Numbered from the stretch's first letter, positions 35,514 to 43,552 are shown. The stretch is 64,000 nucleotides of DNA from Frondihabitans sp. 762G35 (GCF_002074055.1 NZ_CP014619.1:2232001-2296000); one strand, 5' to 3'. The notes: generated by a model from the letters alone, not told the origin. Numbers and translations: made by a program.

Positions 35514-36659
35514 TCACGAGAGCGTCATGGAGTAGGCGCGGGCGAGCACCCCGCCGAGCGGGCTCGCGAGGGCGACGCCGAACGCGGTGTCGCGCGCCGC
35601 TCGCCGGACCGGACCCGTGGGTCGCCCGATGGCCATGTTGATCTCGGACTGGCGGGCGGCTCGGCGCGCCGCCTGGATCCGCCGCTGCTCGTAGTCGTCG
35701 AACGCGGCGGCGTCGGGCCGATCCCGCCCGAGGCTCGCGACCAGGAGCGGCGTCAACGCCTCCGCGTCGAGCCAGCCGAGGTTCATCCCCTGGCCGCCGA
35801 TGGGGCTGATCTCGTGCGCGGCGTCGCCGACGAGGACCACGCGGCCGCGGACCAGATGCTGCGCGAGGCGGCGGCGCGTGGCGAACGAGGCGACCGTCCC
35901 GGCCGTGGCGGGATCGACCGGGGTGCCCGTGCGCCGGGTGACGAGCTCCGCGATCTGCTCGGCGGTCGGCCGGACGAGCGGCTTACCCGTGTGGAGCACG
36001 AACCGCCGGAGCCCGTTCGGCAGGGGGAACGACTCGACGACACCCGCCGCCTCGAGGTGCACGACGGCGTCCGCACCGTGGCCGGTGTCGTCGCGGAAGT
36101 CGCCCATCGAGTAGGGATCGGGGTAGGCCTTGAGCGGGGCCTGAATGCCCAGGAGCCGCCGGACGGTGCTGCGCGGGCCGTCCGCGCCGACGACGAAGCG
36201 GGCCATCTCGAAGACGTCCTCTCCGTCGACCGTGCGTCCGTGCAGGCGCACCACCCCGGGGTCGACGTCGTCGAGGGCCACGAGCTCGACCGAGCGGCGG
36301 AGCGACTCGGGGGCGAGCTCCTCGAGTCTCGCCTCGATGATCGACTCGGTCTCGTGCTGCGGCAGCGCCGCGACGAACCCGAACGTCGGGCTCACACCGT
36401 CGAACCGCACGATGCCGAGCGTGCGGTCGCCGCTCCGGGCGATTCCACGTCGGATGCGCACGGCCCGCTCGGCGACGGTCGTCGCGATCCCGAGGGCCTC
36501 GAACGCGGTGAGCGAGGGCGGATGGATGCCGATGGCCCGCGACAGGGCCGCCGGCGATCGCCGCTTCTCCCAGACCTCGACGTCGAGTCCGCGCTCCGCC
36601 AGCAGTGCGGCGAGGAACAGGCCGACCGGGCCGCCACCCACCACGACGACGTCACGCAT
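35514..36659 (-). CDS. FAD-dependent aromatic monooxygenase (SrsC/AgqC-like by context)
   Basis: 381 residues. FAD-binding VVGGGPVGLFLAALLAERGLDVEVWE at the N-terminus, a DG motif (VVGADGPRSTVRRLLG) and the second FAD motif GDAAHEISPIGGQGMN define a class A flavoprotein hydroxylase. It should hydroxylate a phenolic ring using NAD(P)H and oxygen. ATG overlaps the methyltransferase gene by 8 bases. In srs/agq clusters the equivalent enzyme oxidises alkylresorcinols to hydroquinones/quinones. Confidence 0.88.
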   Translation of the reverse strand: MRDVVVVGGGPVGLFLAALLAERGLDVEVWEKRRSPAALSRAIGIHPPSLTAFEALGIATTVAERAVRIRRGIARSGDRTLGIVRFDGVSPTFGFVAALPQHETESIIEARLEELAPESLRRSVELVALDDVDPGVVRLHGRTVDGEDVFEMARFVVGADGPRSTVRRLLGIQAPLKAYPDPYSMGDFRDDTGHGADAVVHLEAAGVVESFPLPNGLRRFVLHTGKPLVRPTAEQIAELVTRRTGTPVDPATAGTVASFATRRRLAQHLVRGRVVLVGDAAHEISPIGGQGMNLGWLDAEALTPLLVASLGRDRPDAAAFDDYEQRRIQAARRAARQSEINMAIGRPTGPVRRAARDTAFGVALASPLGGVLARAYSMTLS

Positions 36660-37473
36660 CGGTGCCTCCCGGGTGGGCTGCGGCGCCGCCGGCCCCCTGG
36701 GCAGCGGCCGCCTCGGCAGCGGCCTCGAGATCGGTTTCCGGGGTGCCCGTTCGCGTCAGCAGCAGCCGGAACGGGAACTGCCCCTCCACCTTCCACCCCG
36801 CGGGGACCTCGCGCCGCAGCTCGTCGACCCGGTAGCTCCGGCGGATCGACAGGAGCCCGTCGTGACGGATGAACGACCCGCGGAACGGCAGGAGCGTCGC
36901 CGCGGCGTACAGCAGGTACGCCAGGCGGGAGCGCTCGATGTCGTTGTGCAGCACGAGCGTCGTCGCGAGCCGGGCGCTGTCGTCGAGGAGGTCTCCGAGG
37001 TCGACCGGATCGAGGTGGTGGAGGACGTGATTCGACAGCACGAGATCGAACCGGCGCCCCTCGTCGACGAGCGCTCGGCTGGTTGTCCGATCGAAGGCGA
37101 GGGTGGCGTCTCGTCCGGGTGCGGCGCCCGGCACGGGGCTCCTGCGCTCCGCGGTCGCGAAGGCGTGCGCCCGGGGGTCCGGATCGACGGCGAGGATGTC
37201 GAGGTGGTAGCCGTCGCGCCGGGCACGGTCGGCGAGAGCCCGCGGCACGTCGCCGGCCCCGGACCCGATGTCAAGCACCGTGAGCCGGCCGTCGGGAGAC
37301 GCCTCGAGCAGGGGCCGGATGCGGCGGCGGTACACGCGTCGCCAGCCCGCGACGACACCGTTGACGAGGGCGAAGTGCCGGTAGGTGCGCTCGAGGGCGA
37401 CGAGGTCGCAGTCCGGGTCGTCCATGAGCTCGAGAGCGCGCGTCTCGCGGTGGGTCAGGTCGGGCACGGTCAT
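36652..37473 (-). CDS. Class I SAM-dependent methyltransferase (SrsB/AgqB-like by context)
   Basis: 273 residues. Motif I VLDIGSGAGDVPRAL (about 72-86), an acidic residue in VDPDP after beta2, and SNHVLHHLDPVDL further on. It starts 4 bases inside the PKS stop (ATGA). The Ala/Gly-rich C-terminal tail is probably disordered. Methylation of the polyketide's phenolic hydroxyl or ring is inferred from its place between the type III PKS and the monooxygenase. Confidence 0.85.
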   Translation of the reverse strand: MTVPDLTHRETRALELMDDPDCDLVALERTYRHFALVNGVVAGWRRVYRRRIRPLLEASPDGRLTVLDIGSGAGDVPRALADRARRDGYHLDILAVDPDPRAHAFATAERRSPVPGAAPGRDATLAFDRTTSRALVDEGRRFDLVLSNHVLHHLDPVDLGDLLDDSARLATTLVLHNDIERSRLAYLLYAAATLLPFRGSFIRHDGLLSIRRSYRVDELRREVPAGWKVEGQFPFRLLLTRTGTPETDLEAAAEAAAAQGAGGAAAHPGGTDA

Positions 37474-38768
37474 CGGCCGTCCGAGAGGCGGCGCGTCAGC
37501 AGGGCGGTCTCCACGGTGAGGCCCGGGCCGAAGGCCATCGCGCAGATGCGTTCGGGCCGGGCATCCTGCGCGGGTGTCGACGCGGGCGGGATGATCGCGG
37601 GAGCCGCCGGGAGCGCAGCCCCCATGTCGGCGACACCACCGGCTCCGGCTCCGGCTCCGACCAGCTCTCGTTCGACGATCACGGCCTCGGCTCCGGCCTC
37701 CGGCTCGCGGCCCGCAGGATGCAGGAGCCGCCGCAGCACGAACAGCACCGTCGCACTCGACATGTTGCCGTAGTCGCGCAGGACGCTCCGGGAGTCGTCG
37801 ACCTGCTCGTCGGAGAGCCCCAGGGCCGTCTGGACCCGGTCGAGGATGCTGCGGCCTCCGGGGTGGACCGCCCAGCGGTCGATCGCTTCGGCGGGGGCCA
37901 GACCCGCGGCGAGCGCGCCCCGAATCTCGGGATCGCGTTCGAGGAGCGGTTCGAGGGCGTCGCCCACGTGCTGCTCGACGATCCGGGGAACGTAGCTCGA
38001 CAGCACCATGTCGAAGCCGCGGTCGCCGATGCTCCAGGCCATGGCGGTCTCCCCCTCGGGGATGACCGTGGTCTCGAAGGCGTCGAGATCGAGCAGGGCG
38101 ACCCCGCTCGGAGCGGGCCGAGCCGTGACGAGAGCGGCCGCGGCGCCGTCGGCGAAGACGGAGGCCGCGACGATCGTGTCGGGGTCGTCGTCGAGGTGGA
38201 CGTGGAGCGAGCAGAGCTCGACGGACACGACCAGCACGACGGCGTCGGGGTCGGCCCGACAGAACTGCTCGGCCGCCCGGAGCGCCGGGAAAGCGCCGTA
38301 GCAACCGAGGAAGCCGAGGTGGTACCGCTGCGCGGACGGGCGGAGTCCGAGCTCGCGCACGAGGACGTAATCGGGGCCGGGCGCCGAGAAACCCGTGCAG
38401 GAGACGGTCACGACGTGGGTGACGTCGCTCGGGTCGAGGTCGGGTGCCGCCGCGAGCGCCTTCCGCGCGGCGTCGACGATCAGGGGTCGCGAGGCACGGA
38501 CGTAGGCGTCGTTGCGCGCACCCGTCCCGGGCACGAGGATGGCGCCGCTCTCGCGGTCGAGGAACGCAGGATCCGCGGGGCCCGCCCCGTCGCCGAACTC
38601 CTCGATCACGGTGTGCCGCGTCTCGATGGCCGACGCGTCGAAGGCCGCGCCCACGAGGCGCCTGCCCAGCCGCCCGTAGCCGGGCTGCCCCGTCAGGAGG
38701 TCGCGGAACTCGGACTGTCGGATCACGGTCGCGGGGACGGCGGTCTCGATGGAGCGGATGGCGACCAT
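37470..38768 (-). CDS. Type III polyketide synthase (alkylresorcinol/alkylpyrone synthase-like)
   Basis: 432 residues, thiolase fold. The catalytic triad is visible: C124 in VSCTGFSAPG, H302 in WAVHPGG, N335 in YGNMSS. GFLGCYGAF (152-160) matches bacterial SrsA/ArsB-type enzymes, which extend fatty acyl-CoA starters with malonyl-CoA to alkylresorcinols or pyrones. The C-terminal ~75 residues extend beyond the usual ~350-residue core. TAGCAT 5 bases upstream of the ATG indicates leaderless transcription of the three-gene operon. Confidence 0.92.
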   Translation of the reverse strand: MVAIRSIETAVPATVIRQSEFRDLLTGQPGYGRLGRRLVGAAFDASAIETRHTVIEEFGDGAGPADPAFLDRESGAILVPGTGARNDAYVRASRPLIVDAARKALAAAPDLDPSDVTHVVTVSCTGFSAPGPDYVLVRELGLRPSAQRYHLGFLGCYGAFPALRAAEQFCRADPDAVVLVVSVELCSLHVHLDDDPDTIVAASVFADGAAAALVTARPAPSGVALLDLDAFETTVIPEGETAMAWSIGDRGFDMVLSSYVPRIVEQHVGDALEPLLERDPEIRGALAAGLAPAEAIDRWAVHPGGRSILDRVQTALGLSDEQVDDSRSVLRDYGNMSSATVLFVLRRLLHPAGREPEAGAEAVIVERELVGAGAGAGGVADMGAALPAAPAIIPPASTPAQDARPERICAMAFGPGLTVETALLTRRLSDGR

Positions 38769-38906
38769 GAGTCATGCTAACTCCCGCCGGGTCGGCGGGC
38801 TTTCAGGTGGGGTGGGGCCGACCCCGTCCCGCCCGTCCAAGAATTTTCGCAGCCGGTTCTGAGCAGATCTCGAGCTATCGCGCTCGCGTCGGTTCTATCT
38901 TTCTGG

Positions 38907-38929
38907 TGTCGCGGTGCTGAACCGCGACA
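38907..38929. promoter_or_regulatory. Inverted repeat upstream of the hsp20 gene
   Basis: TGTCGCGGT-GCTGA-ACCGCGACA, a perfect 9+9 repeat about 42 bases before the hsp20 ATG and just after a -10-like TATCTT (38896-38901). It could be a heat-shock operator or a 5' hairpin; it does not match the HspR (HAIR) or CIRCE consensus. Confidence 0.45.
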
Positions 38930-38970
38930 GGCCAACTCCACATGCGAACACCGAAAGGGGACTCTTCATC

Positions 38971-39399
38971 ATGGCCATGTCTTTCGATCCTTTCACCGAG
39001 CTGGACCGTCTCACGGGCGCTCTCCTCGGAAGCCGTCAGGGGCCGCGCTTCATGCCGGTCGACCTCTACCGCGACGGCGATCGCTACGTCCTGAACGCCG
39101 ACCTGCCGGGCATCGATCCCGGATCGGTCGACATCGACGTCGACGGCCAGCTCCTCACCGTCCGGGCCAACCGCACGGCGGACACCCGGTCCGGAGCCAA
39201 GTGGCTGGCGCAGGAGCGACCCCACGGCTCCTACCTCCGCCAGTTCAGCCTCGGCGAGGGCGTCGATCCCGACGGCATCACCGCCCACTACGAGAACGGC
39301 GTGCTGTCGCTCGTGATCCCCGTGAGCGAGCGCGCGAAGCCGCGGAAGATCGCGGTCACCTCCGGCCAGACGACCGAGCAGCACTCCGTGACCAGCTAA
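38971..39399 (+). CDS. Hsp20 / alpha-crystallin small heat shock protein
   Basis: 142 residues from the ATG at 38971, preceded by GAAAGGGG. The alpha-crystallin domain begins at about residue 27: MPVDLYRDGDRYVLNADLPGIDP, with GVLSLVIPV near the end (the conserved G-x-L motif) and a C-terminal tail without a clear I-x-I. An ATP-independent cytoplasmic holdase. The inverted repeat just upstream is a likely control site. Confidence 0.93.
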   Translation: MAMSFDPFTELDRLTGALLGSRQGPRFMPVDLYRDGDRYVLNADLPGIDPGSVDIDVDGQLLTVRANRTADTRSGAKWLAQERPHGSYLRQFSLGEGVDPDGITAHYENGVLSLVIPVSERAKPRKIAVTSGQTTEQHSVTS

Positions 39400-39410
39400 A
39401 GGGGGGCGGA

Positions 39411-39438
39411 TCGGCCGGGGCCCGAGGGCCCCGGCCGA
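39411..39438 (+). terminator. GC-rich hairpin downstream of hsp20
   Basis: TCGGCCGGGGCCC and GGGCCCCGGCCGA form a perfect 13-bp stem separated by GA. No T-run follows, so factor-independent termination is uncertain. Confidence 0.5.
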
Positions 39439-39462
39439 CGCTCCGTGGACGAGGAGGACGAG

Positions 39463-39954
39463 ATGCTCCTGGTTGCCGAGCTCAAGGACACGACGTCGTG
39501 GCCCTACGCGGAGGACGACGTCGTCCGCGAGGCCGAGGCGATCCTGATCCTGGCCGCTCTCGAGGGTGGTCCCGAGGTGGGGCACGCGCTGGTGCGAGTC
39601 GCGCTGGACGGTCGTCCACGGGCCTCCCGCGGATGGGCCGATACGGAGGTGGCTGTGGCGTCTGTTCAGGATGCCCGCTCGACCTTCCGCCCCTGGGCGA
39701 GGTCGCCCCCGCGCATCCTGCGCTGGATCCCGCGCCGCGAGACTCCACGATTGGCGCTCCGCAGAGAAGATGAGCGGCGAGTCGTGGAGTCTCGCGAGGC
39801 GGGGTGCGGCGGCGGACGGGTGAGACTCCACGATTGGCGCTCCCCCGCGAAGGTGAGCGGCGAGTCGTGGAGTCTCGCGGGGCGAGGTGGGACGGCCGAC
39901 CGAGCCGGGACGAGACCCTGGCGGGGTCGGCCGGCTGGCATGCTGGATCGATGA
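39463..39954 (+). CDS. Uncharacterised small protein, reading frame running through two repeat copies
   Basis: From the ATG at 39463, which has an excellent GAGGAGGA ribosome site, a 163-codon frame reads to 39954. Residues 1-70 (LLVAELKDTTSWPYAEDDVV...EAILILAALEGG...) look protein-like and might be a genuine short gene, for example an effector of unknown role. From about 39736 the frame is made of two palindromic repeat units and is Arg/Ser-rich, so the original C-terminus may have been replaced by repeat insertion. It overlaps the next gene by 4 bases. Not recognised. Confidence 0.35.
   Translation: MLLVAELKDTTSWPYAEDDVVREAEAILILAALEGGPEVGHALVRVALDGRPRASRGWADTEVAVASVQDARSTFRPWARSPPRILRWIPRRETPRLALRREDERRVVESREAGCGGGRVRLHDWRSPAKVSGESWSLAGRGGTADRAGTRPWRGRPAGMLDR
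39736..39796. repeat. Palindromic repeat copy 1 (REP-like)
   Basis: CGCGAGACTCCACGA ... TCGTGGAGTCTCGCG, 15-bp arms around TTGGCGCTCCGCAGAGAAGA plus a short GC-rich segment. First of three related copies within 730 bases. Confidence 0.8.
39822..39876. repeat. Palindromic repeat copy 2 (REP-like)
   Basis: GAGACTCCACGA ... TCGTGGAGTCTC with centre TTGGCGCTCCCCCGCGAAGG then TGAGCGGCGAG. The centre contains its own weaker pair GCGCTC/GAGCGG. Confidence 0.8.
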
Positions 39955-40391
39955 CAGGCGCGACCGACGACGACCCCACCTGCACGTTCTGCCGCATCGT
40001 CCGCGATGAGCCGGACTCGACACGGTGGATCGACCGCGACGAGGATGCCGTGGCGTTCCTCCCGCTCCCCGACTCCCGTCTCGCGCCCGGCCACACGCTC
40101 GTCGTGCCGCGCGAGCACTCCCTCGGTCTGCTCGACGCCTCGCCCCGCGCCCTGCACGCCACCGTGGATCTCGCGCAGCGCGTCGGCCGTGCCATGAAGG
40201 GCGGCTTGGGAGCGACGGGCACGGTGCTCCTGCAGGCCACCGGCGTCGACGCGGGGCAGAGCGTGCCGCACTTCCACCTGCACGTCGTGCCGTGCTGGGC
40301 GGATGACGGGATCACGTTCTGGCCGGCAGGATCCTCGGGGCACGTCGTCGACGGCGATCCGGGAGCGCTGCTCGCCGAGATGTTCGAGTGA
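39951..40391 (+). CDS. HIT-family (histidine triad) hydrolase
   Basis: 146 residues. CTFC near residue 11, GHTLVVPREH, and the triad HFHLHVVP near residue 109 identify a HIT protein, probably a nucleotidyl hydrolase acting on AMP-linked substrates. CATGCT lies 6 bases before the ATG (leaderless pattern). Flanked on both sides by the palindromic repeats, copies 1-2 upstream and copy 3 downstream. Confidence 0.9.
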   Translation: MTGATDDDPTCTFCRIVRDEPDSTRWIDRDEDAVAFLPLPDSRLAPGHTLVVPREHSLGLLDASPRALHATVDLAQRVGRAMKGGLGATGTVLLQATGVDAGQSVPHFHLHVVPCWADDGITFWPAGSSGHVVDGDPGALLAEMFE

Positions 40392-40411
40392 CGCGGGGTG
40401 GCGTGCCGCGT

Positions 40412-40464
40412 GACTCCGCGATTGGCGCTCCCCCGCGAAGGTGAGCGGCGAGTCGCGGAGTCTC
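40412..40464. repeat. Palindromic repeat copy 3 (REP-like), with a compensated arm change
   Basis: GACTCCGCGA ... TCGCGGAGTC. Compared with copies 1 and 2, CCACGA/TCGTGG has become CCGCGA/TCGCGG: both arms changed together, so pairing is kept. Confidence 0.8.
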
Positions 40465-40512
40465 GCGGGGCGAGGACGAGACGGGCGCGGGGACGCGACA
40501 CAGCGGAACGAC

Positions 40513-40540
40513 GAACGGCCCCGCCGAAGCGGAGCCGTTC
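40513..40540 (-). terminator. Hairpin with UUCG loop downstream of tRNA-Met
   Basis: On the minus strand GAACGGCTCCGC-TTCG-GCGGGGCCGTTC, a 12-bp stem (one G-U) closed by the very stable C(UUCG)G loop, just past the tRNA-Met 3' end. Confidence 0.65.
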
Positions 40541-40545
40541 TGCTG

Positions 40546-40619
40546 TAGCGAGGGCGGGACTCGAACCCGCGACACCACGATTATGAGCCGTGTGCTCTAA
40601 CCACCTGAGCTACCCCGCC
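40546..40619 (-). tRNA. tRNA-Met, elongator (anticodon CAT)
   Basis: 74 bases. Acceptor GGCGGGG pairs with CCTCGCT through two G-U pairs; anticodon loop GCTCATAA; T arm GCGGGTTCGAGTCCCGC. The acceptor and D arm match the actinobacterial elongator form rather than the initiator, which begins with an unpaired base. The 3' CCA is not encoded. Confidence 0.93.
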
Positions 40620-40646
40620 GCATCGCCGACCGCGCTGGGCCTGCGG

Positions 40647-40718
<72 letters not shown>

Positions 40719-40854
40719 GTGACCTGGAAACGGAGCCGATCTCTCGGCCCCGCAATGGCACCACACGAGAATAGCAGGACTTCGGGGGCGCCCGCGCCAC
40801 GTGACACGGGCGCACCCCGGAGCTCCGACTCGAGCCGAGGCGCCGGCCCCGGAC

Positions 40855-41829
40855 CTACGCGGAAACGACCTCGGACGCCGCGGAGAGAGCGGCGACCTCG
40901 TCGGCCGAGAGGCTCAGCGTCGCCGCGGCGAGGAGGTCGGGCAGCTGCTCGAGGTTCCGCGCGCTGGCGATGGGCGCTCCGACGGAGGGCTGCGCCAGGA
41001 GCCACGCGAGGGCGACGGTCGACACGGAGGCGCCGTGGGCTCCGGCGACGCGGTCCAGCTCGGCCAGGACCCGGCGACCACGGTCGTCGAGGTAGGCGGA
41101 GGCTCCCCCGGCCCGGGGGCTGTCGACGGTCGAGCCGTCGCGGTACTTGCCGGTCAGGAAGCCGGAGGCCAGCGACGAGTAGGGCAGGACGGAGACGTTC
41201 TCGGCCAGGGCGACGGAGGCGACGCTCGGCCCGTTCGACGTGCCCTCGACGTCACCGCGCTCGACGAGGCTGTACTTGTTCTGGATCGCGACGTAGGAGG
41301 CGATGCCCTCCGACTCGCTGAAGCGCAGGGCCTGCTCGAGCCGCTGACCCGTGAAGTTCGACGCTCCGATGGTCCGGACCTTGCCGAGCTCGACCTGCTC
41401 GTTGAGGGCCTCGACGGCCTCTTCCACGGGGCGGTCGGGGAAGTCGCTGTGCGCGTAGTAGAGGTCGATCCGGTCGGTTCCGAGCCGGCGGAGCGAGTCG
41501 TCGACGGCGCGACGCACGACGTCGCGGGAGGTGCCCTTGAGCCCCTCCAGCATGCCCACCTTGGTGGCCACGATCATGTCGTCGCGGTTGCCGCGGGACG
41601 CCATCCAGCGCCCGATGATCTCCTCCGACTCGCCCCCCGAGTTGCCGGGGTTCCAGGCCGAGTAGACGTCGGCGGTGTCGATGAAGTTGCCGCCCGCGGC
41701 GGCGTAGGCGTCGAGGACCGCGAACGAGGTCTCCTCGTCGGCCGTCCAGCCGAACACGTTGCCGCCGAGGTTGATCGGGAAGACGCGCAGGTCGCTTCCG
41801 CCGACGGGGATCAGGGGTGCATCGGTCAT
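40855..41829 (-). CDS. Aldo/keto reductase (first of two nearby paralogues)
   Basis: 324 residues, (beta/alpha)8 barrel. DTADVYSAW provides the catalytic Asp and Tyr, ATKVG the Lys, and YYAHSDFPD the His position; C-terminal GASNFTGQRL and SVGAPIASARN bind NADPH. Closest to the AKR11/12-like tyrosine reductase group. Substrate unknown. A related gene lies 0.7 kb further on, with the 2'-5' RNA ligase-like gene between. Confidence 0.92.
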   Translation of the reverse strand: MTDAPLIPVGGSDLRVFPINLGGNVFGWTADEETSFAVLDAYAAAGGNFIDTADVYSAWNPGNSGGESEEIIGRWMASRGNRDDMIVATKVGMLEGLKGTSRDVVRRAVDDSLRRLGTDRIDLYYAHSDFPDRPVEEAVEALNEQVELGKVRTIGASNFTGQRLEQALRFSESEGIASYVAIQNKYSLVERGDVEGTSNGPSVASVALAENVSVLPYSSLASGFLTGKYRDGSTVDSPRAGGASAYLDDRGRRVLAELDRVAGAHGASVSTVALAWLLAQPSVGAPIASARNLEQLPDLLAAATLSLSADEVAALSAASEVVSA

Positions 41830-41961
41830 GAGGCCGGTCCTTCTTTCTGCGGTGACGTCCACCGCGGATGGTGACGGGGTTCCCTCCACCCAACGCCTCC
41901 CGGCTCGGTGCATTCCGTGCGCCCCGGGCATCACGCGCGCGGCAGGGGCCACGATGGCAGG

Positions 41962-42501
41962 ATGCACAGCCTCGAGCTCCTCCTCGACGACGCCACCGAC
42001 GCCCACGTCCGCACCCAGTGGTCCGCGCTCCTCGAGGCCGATCTGCCGAGCCAGGCGCGGCACGCGGGCGCGTCGAACGCCCCGCACGTCACCCTGCTCG
42101 CCCGCGGCAGTCTGGACGCATCGCACGACGACGAGCTCCGAGCCGCGTTCGGGGCGCTCCCGGTGCCCGTCGAGCTGGGCGGCCTCGTCGTCTTCGGGAC
42201 GGCGGCCCGGGGGCTCGTGCTGGCCCGGCTCGCGGTGGCGGGCACGCGGATCCTGCGACTGCACGAGACCGTCCACGGGATCGTCGGCGCGCCCGACGGC
42301 GCGGAGGGCGGAGCGCAGGATGCCCCGCACACGCTGCCCGGCCGCTGGACGCCGCACGTCACCCTCGCGTCGCGGCTCACCGCCGAGCAGGTCGGGCGCG
42401 CCCTCGTCGCCCTGGCCGGCACCCCGGACGCGGAGGGCCCCGCACACTTCGCCGCCGCCCGCCGCTGGGACTCGACCCTGCGAGAGGTCACGCCCCTCTG
42501 A
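41962..42501 (+). CDS. 2'-5' RNA ligase / LigT-like 2H phosphoesterase family protein
   Basis: 179 residues with the two histidine motifs of the 2H phosphoesterase superfamily, PHVTLLAR near residue 42 and PHVTLASR near residue 133. Family members hydrolyse cyclic phosphates or join RNA ends; exact substrate unknown. CACGAT is 6 bases before the ATG. It sits between two minus-strand aldo/keto reductases and ends 15 bases from the second. Confidence 0.82.
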   Translation: MHSLELLLDDATDAHVRTQWSALLEADLPSQARHAGASNAPHVTLLARGSLDASHDDELRAAFGALPVPVELGGLVVFGTAARGLVLARLAVAGTRILRLHETVHGIVGAPDGAEGGAQDAPHTLPGRWTPHVTLASRLTAEQVGRALVALAGTPDAEGPAHFAAARRWDSTLREVTPL

Positions 42502-42516
42502 CCCGCGGGGTGCCGG

Positions 42517-43464
42517 TCAGGCCGCTGCCGACGCCTCGGTGAGACGGGCCAGGTCGTCCTCCGTGAGAGGGACGCTGGCGGCCGAGAGCAGCCCCTCGAG
42601 CTGGATGGTCGACCGGGCGCTGGCGAGAGCGCCGACGACGTTGTCGCGCGAGGCGAGCCAGGCGATGGCGATGGCGGCCGGCGACACCTCGTAGCGGTTC
42701 GCGAGGTCGAGCAGCACGTCGAGAGTCGCCAGGTTGTCGTCGGTGAGGTAGCTGAGCGCGCGGTTGCCCCGCGGCGAGTCGCCGCGGCTGTCCGCGTCGC
42801 GGTACTTGCCCGTGAGGAAGCCCGAGGCGAGCGACGAATGAGGCAGGACCGCGAGACCGTAGTGGTCGACGATCGGCGACACGTCGTTCTCGTAGTCGGC
42901 GCGGCGAACGAGGTTGTAGGCCGACTGGACGGCGCGGAACGGGTGCAACCCGTCGCGATCGGCGATCGCGAGCGCCTGCCGGAGCCGGGCACCGGTGTAG
43001 TTCGAGGCCGCCGGGTAGACGATCTTGCCCTCGTCGACGAGCTCGCTCATCGCTCCGACCGTCTCCTCCAGCGGCGCCTCGTCGTCGTCGAAGTGGGTGA
43101 AGTAGAGGTCGATCCGGTCGGTCCGGAGCCGCTGCAGCGACGCGTCGACGGCCCGCCGGATGCTCGCGCGGGTCAGCCCCGGCGCATCCGGGTGCTGGCC
43201 GCACTTGGTGCTGACGACCACGCGGTCGCGGTTTCCGGGTCGCGCCAGCCAGCGCCCGATGATCGCCTCGGACTCGCCGCCGGCGTTGCCCGGCAGCCAG
43301 GCGGAGTAGACGTCGGCCGTGTCGATGACCGTGCCGCCGTCGGCGGCGAAGACGTCGAGGATCTCGAGCGCGGTGGGTGCGCCGACCGTCCAGCCGAAGA
43401 CGTTGGTGCCGAGTGCGAGGGGAAACCGCGAAGTCAGGGCGGTCAGGTCGGGCAGGAGGTCCAG
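42517..43464 (-). CDS. Aldo/keto reductase (second paralogue) lacking a standard start codon
   Basis: About 315 residues if begun at a CTG at 43464. The whole family fold is present, from FPLALGTNVFGW through DTADVYSAW (catalytic Asp, Tyr) and STKCG (Lys) to the end. Yet in this frame there is no ATG, GTG or TTG between an in-frame TGA at 43494-43492 and a GTG at 43221, and starting at 43221 would delete the active-site Asp and Tyr. Candidate starts are CTG at 43464, 43455 or 43446 or ATT at 43476. A GTG at 43495 lies in another frame, so a one-base indel is an alternative. Confidence 0.7.
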   Translation of the reverse strand: MDLLPDLTALTSRFPLALGTNVFGWTVGAPTALEILDVFAADGGTVIDTADVYSAWLPGNAGGESEAIIGRWLARPGNRDRVVVSTKCGQHPDAPGLTRASIRRAVDASLQRLRTDRIDLYFTHFDDDEAPLEETVGAMSELVDEGKIVYPAASNYTGARLRQALAIADRDGLHPFRAVQSAYNLVRRADYENDVSPIVDHYGLAVLPHSSLASGFLTGKYRDADSRGDSPRGNRALSYLTDDNLATLDVLLDLANRYEVSPAAIAIAWLASRDNVVGALASARSTIQLEGLLSAASVPLTEDDLARLTEASAAA

Positions 43465-43552
43465 GATGCGGCCAATCGGTTCGAGGTGGGATCACGATAA
43501 CCGATGACCTACCGGGCCGGAGCATCCGACCGCCGCCGGTATCGTTTTGGGT

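Noticed and set aside
38880-38970. HspR (HAIR) or CIRCE heat-shock operator upstream of hsp20
   Set aside because: Neither consensus is present; the repeat found has a different sequence and spacing.
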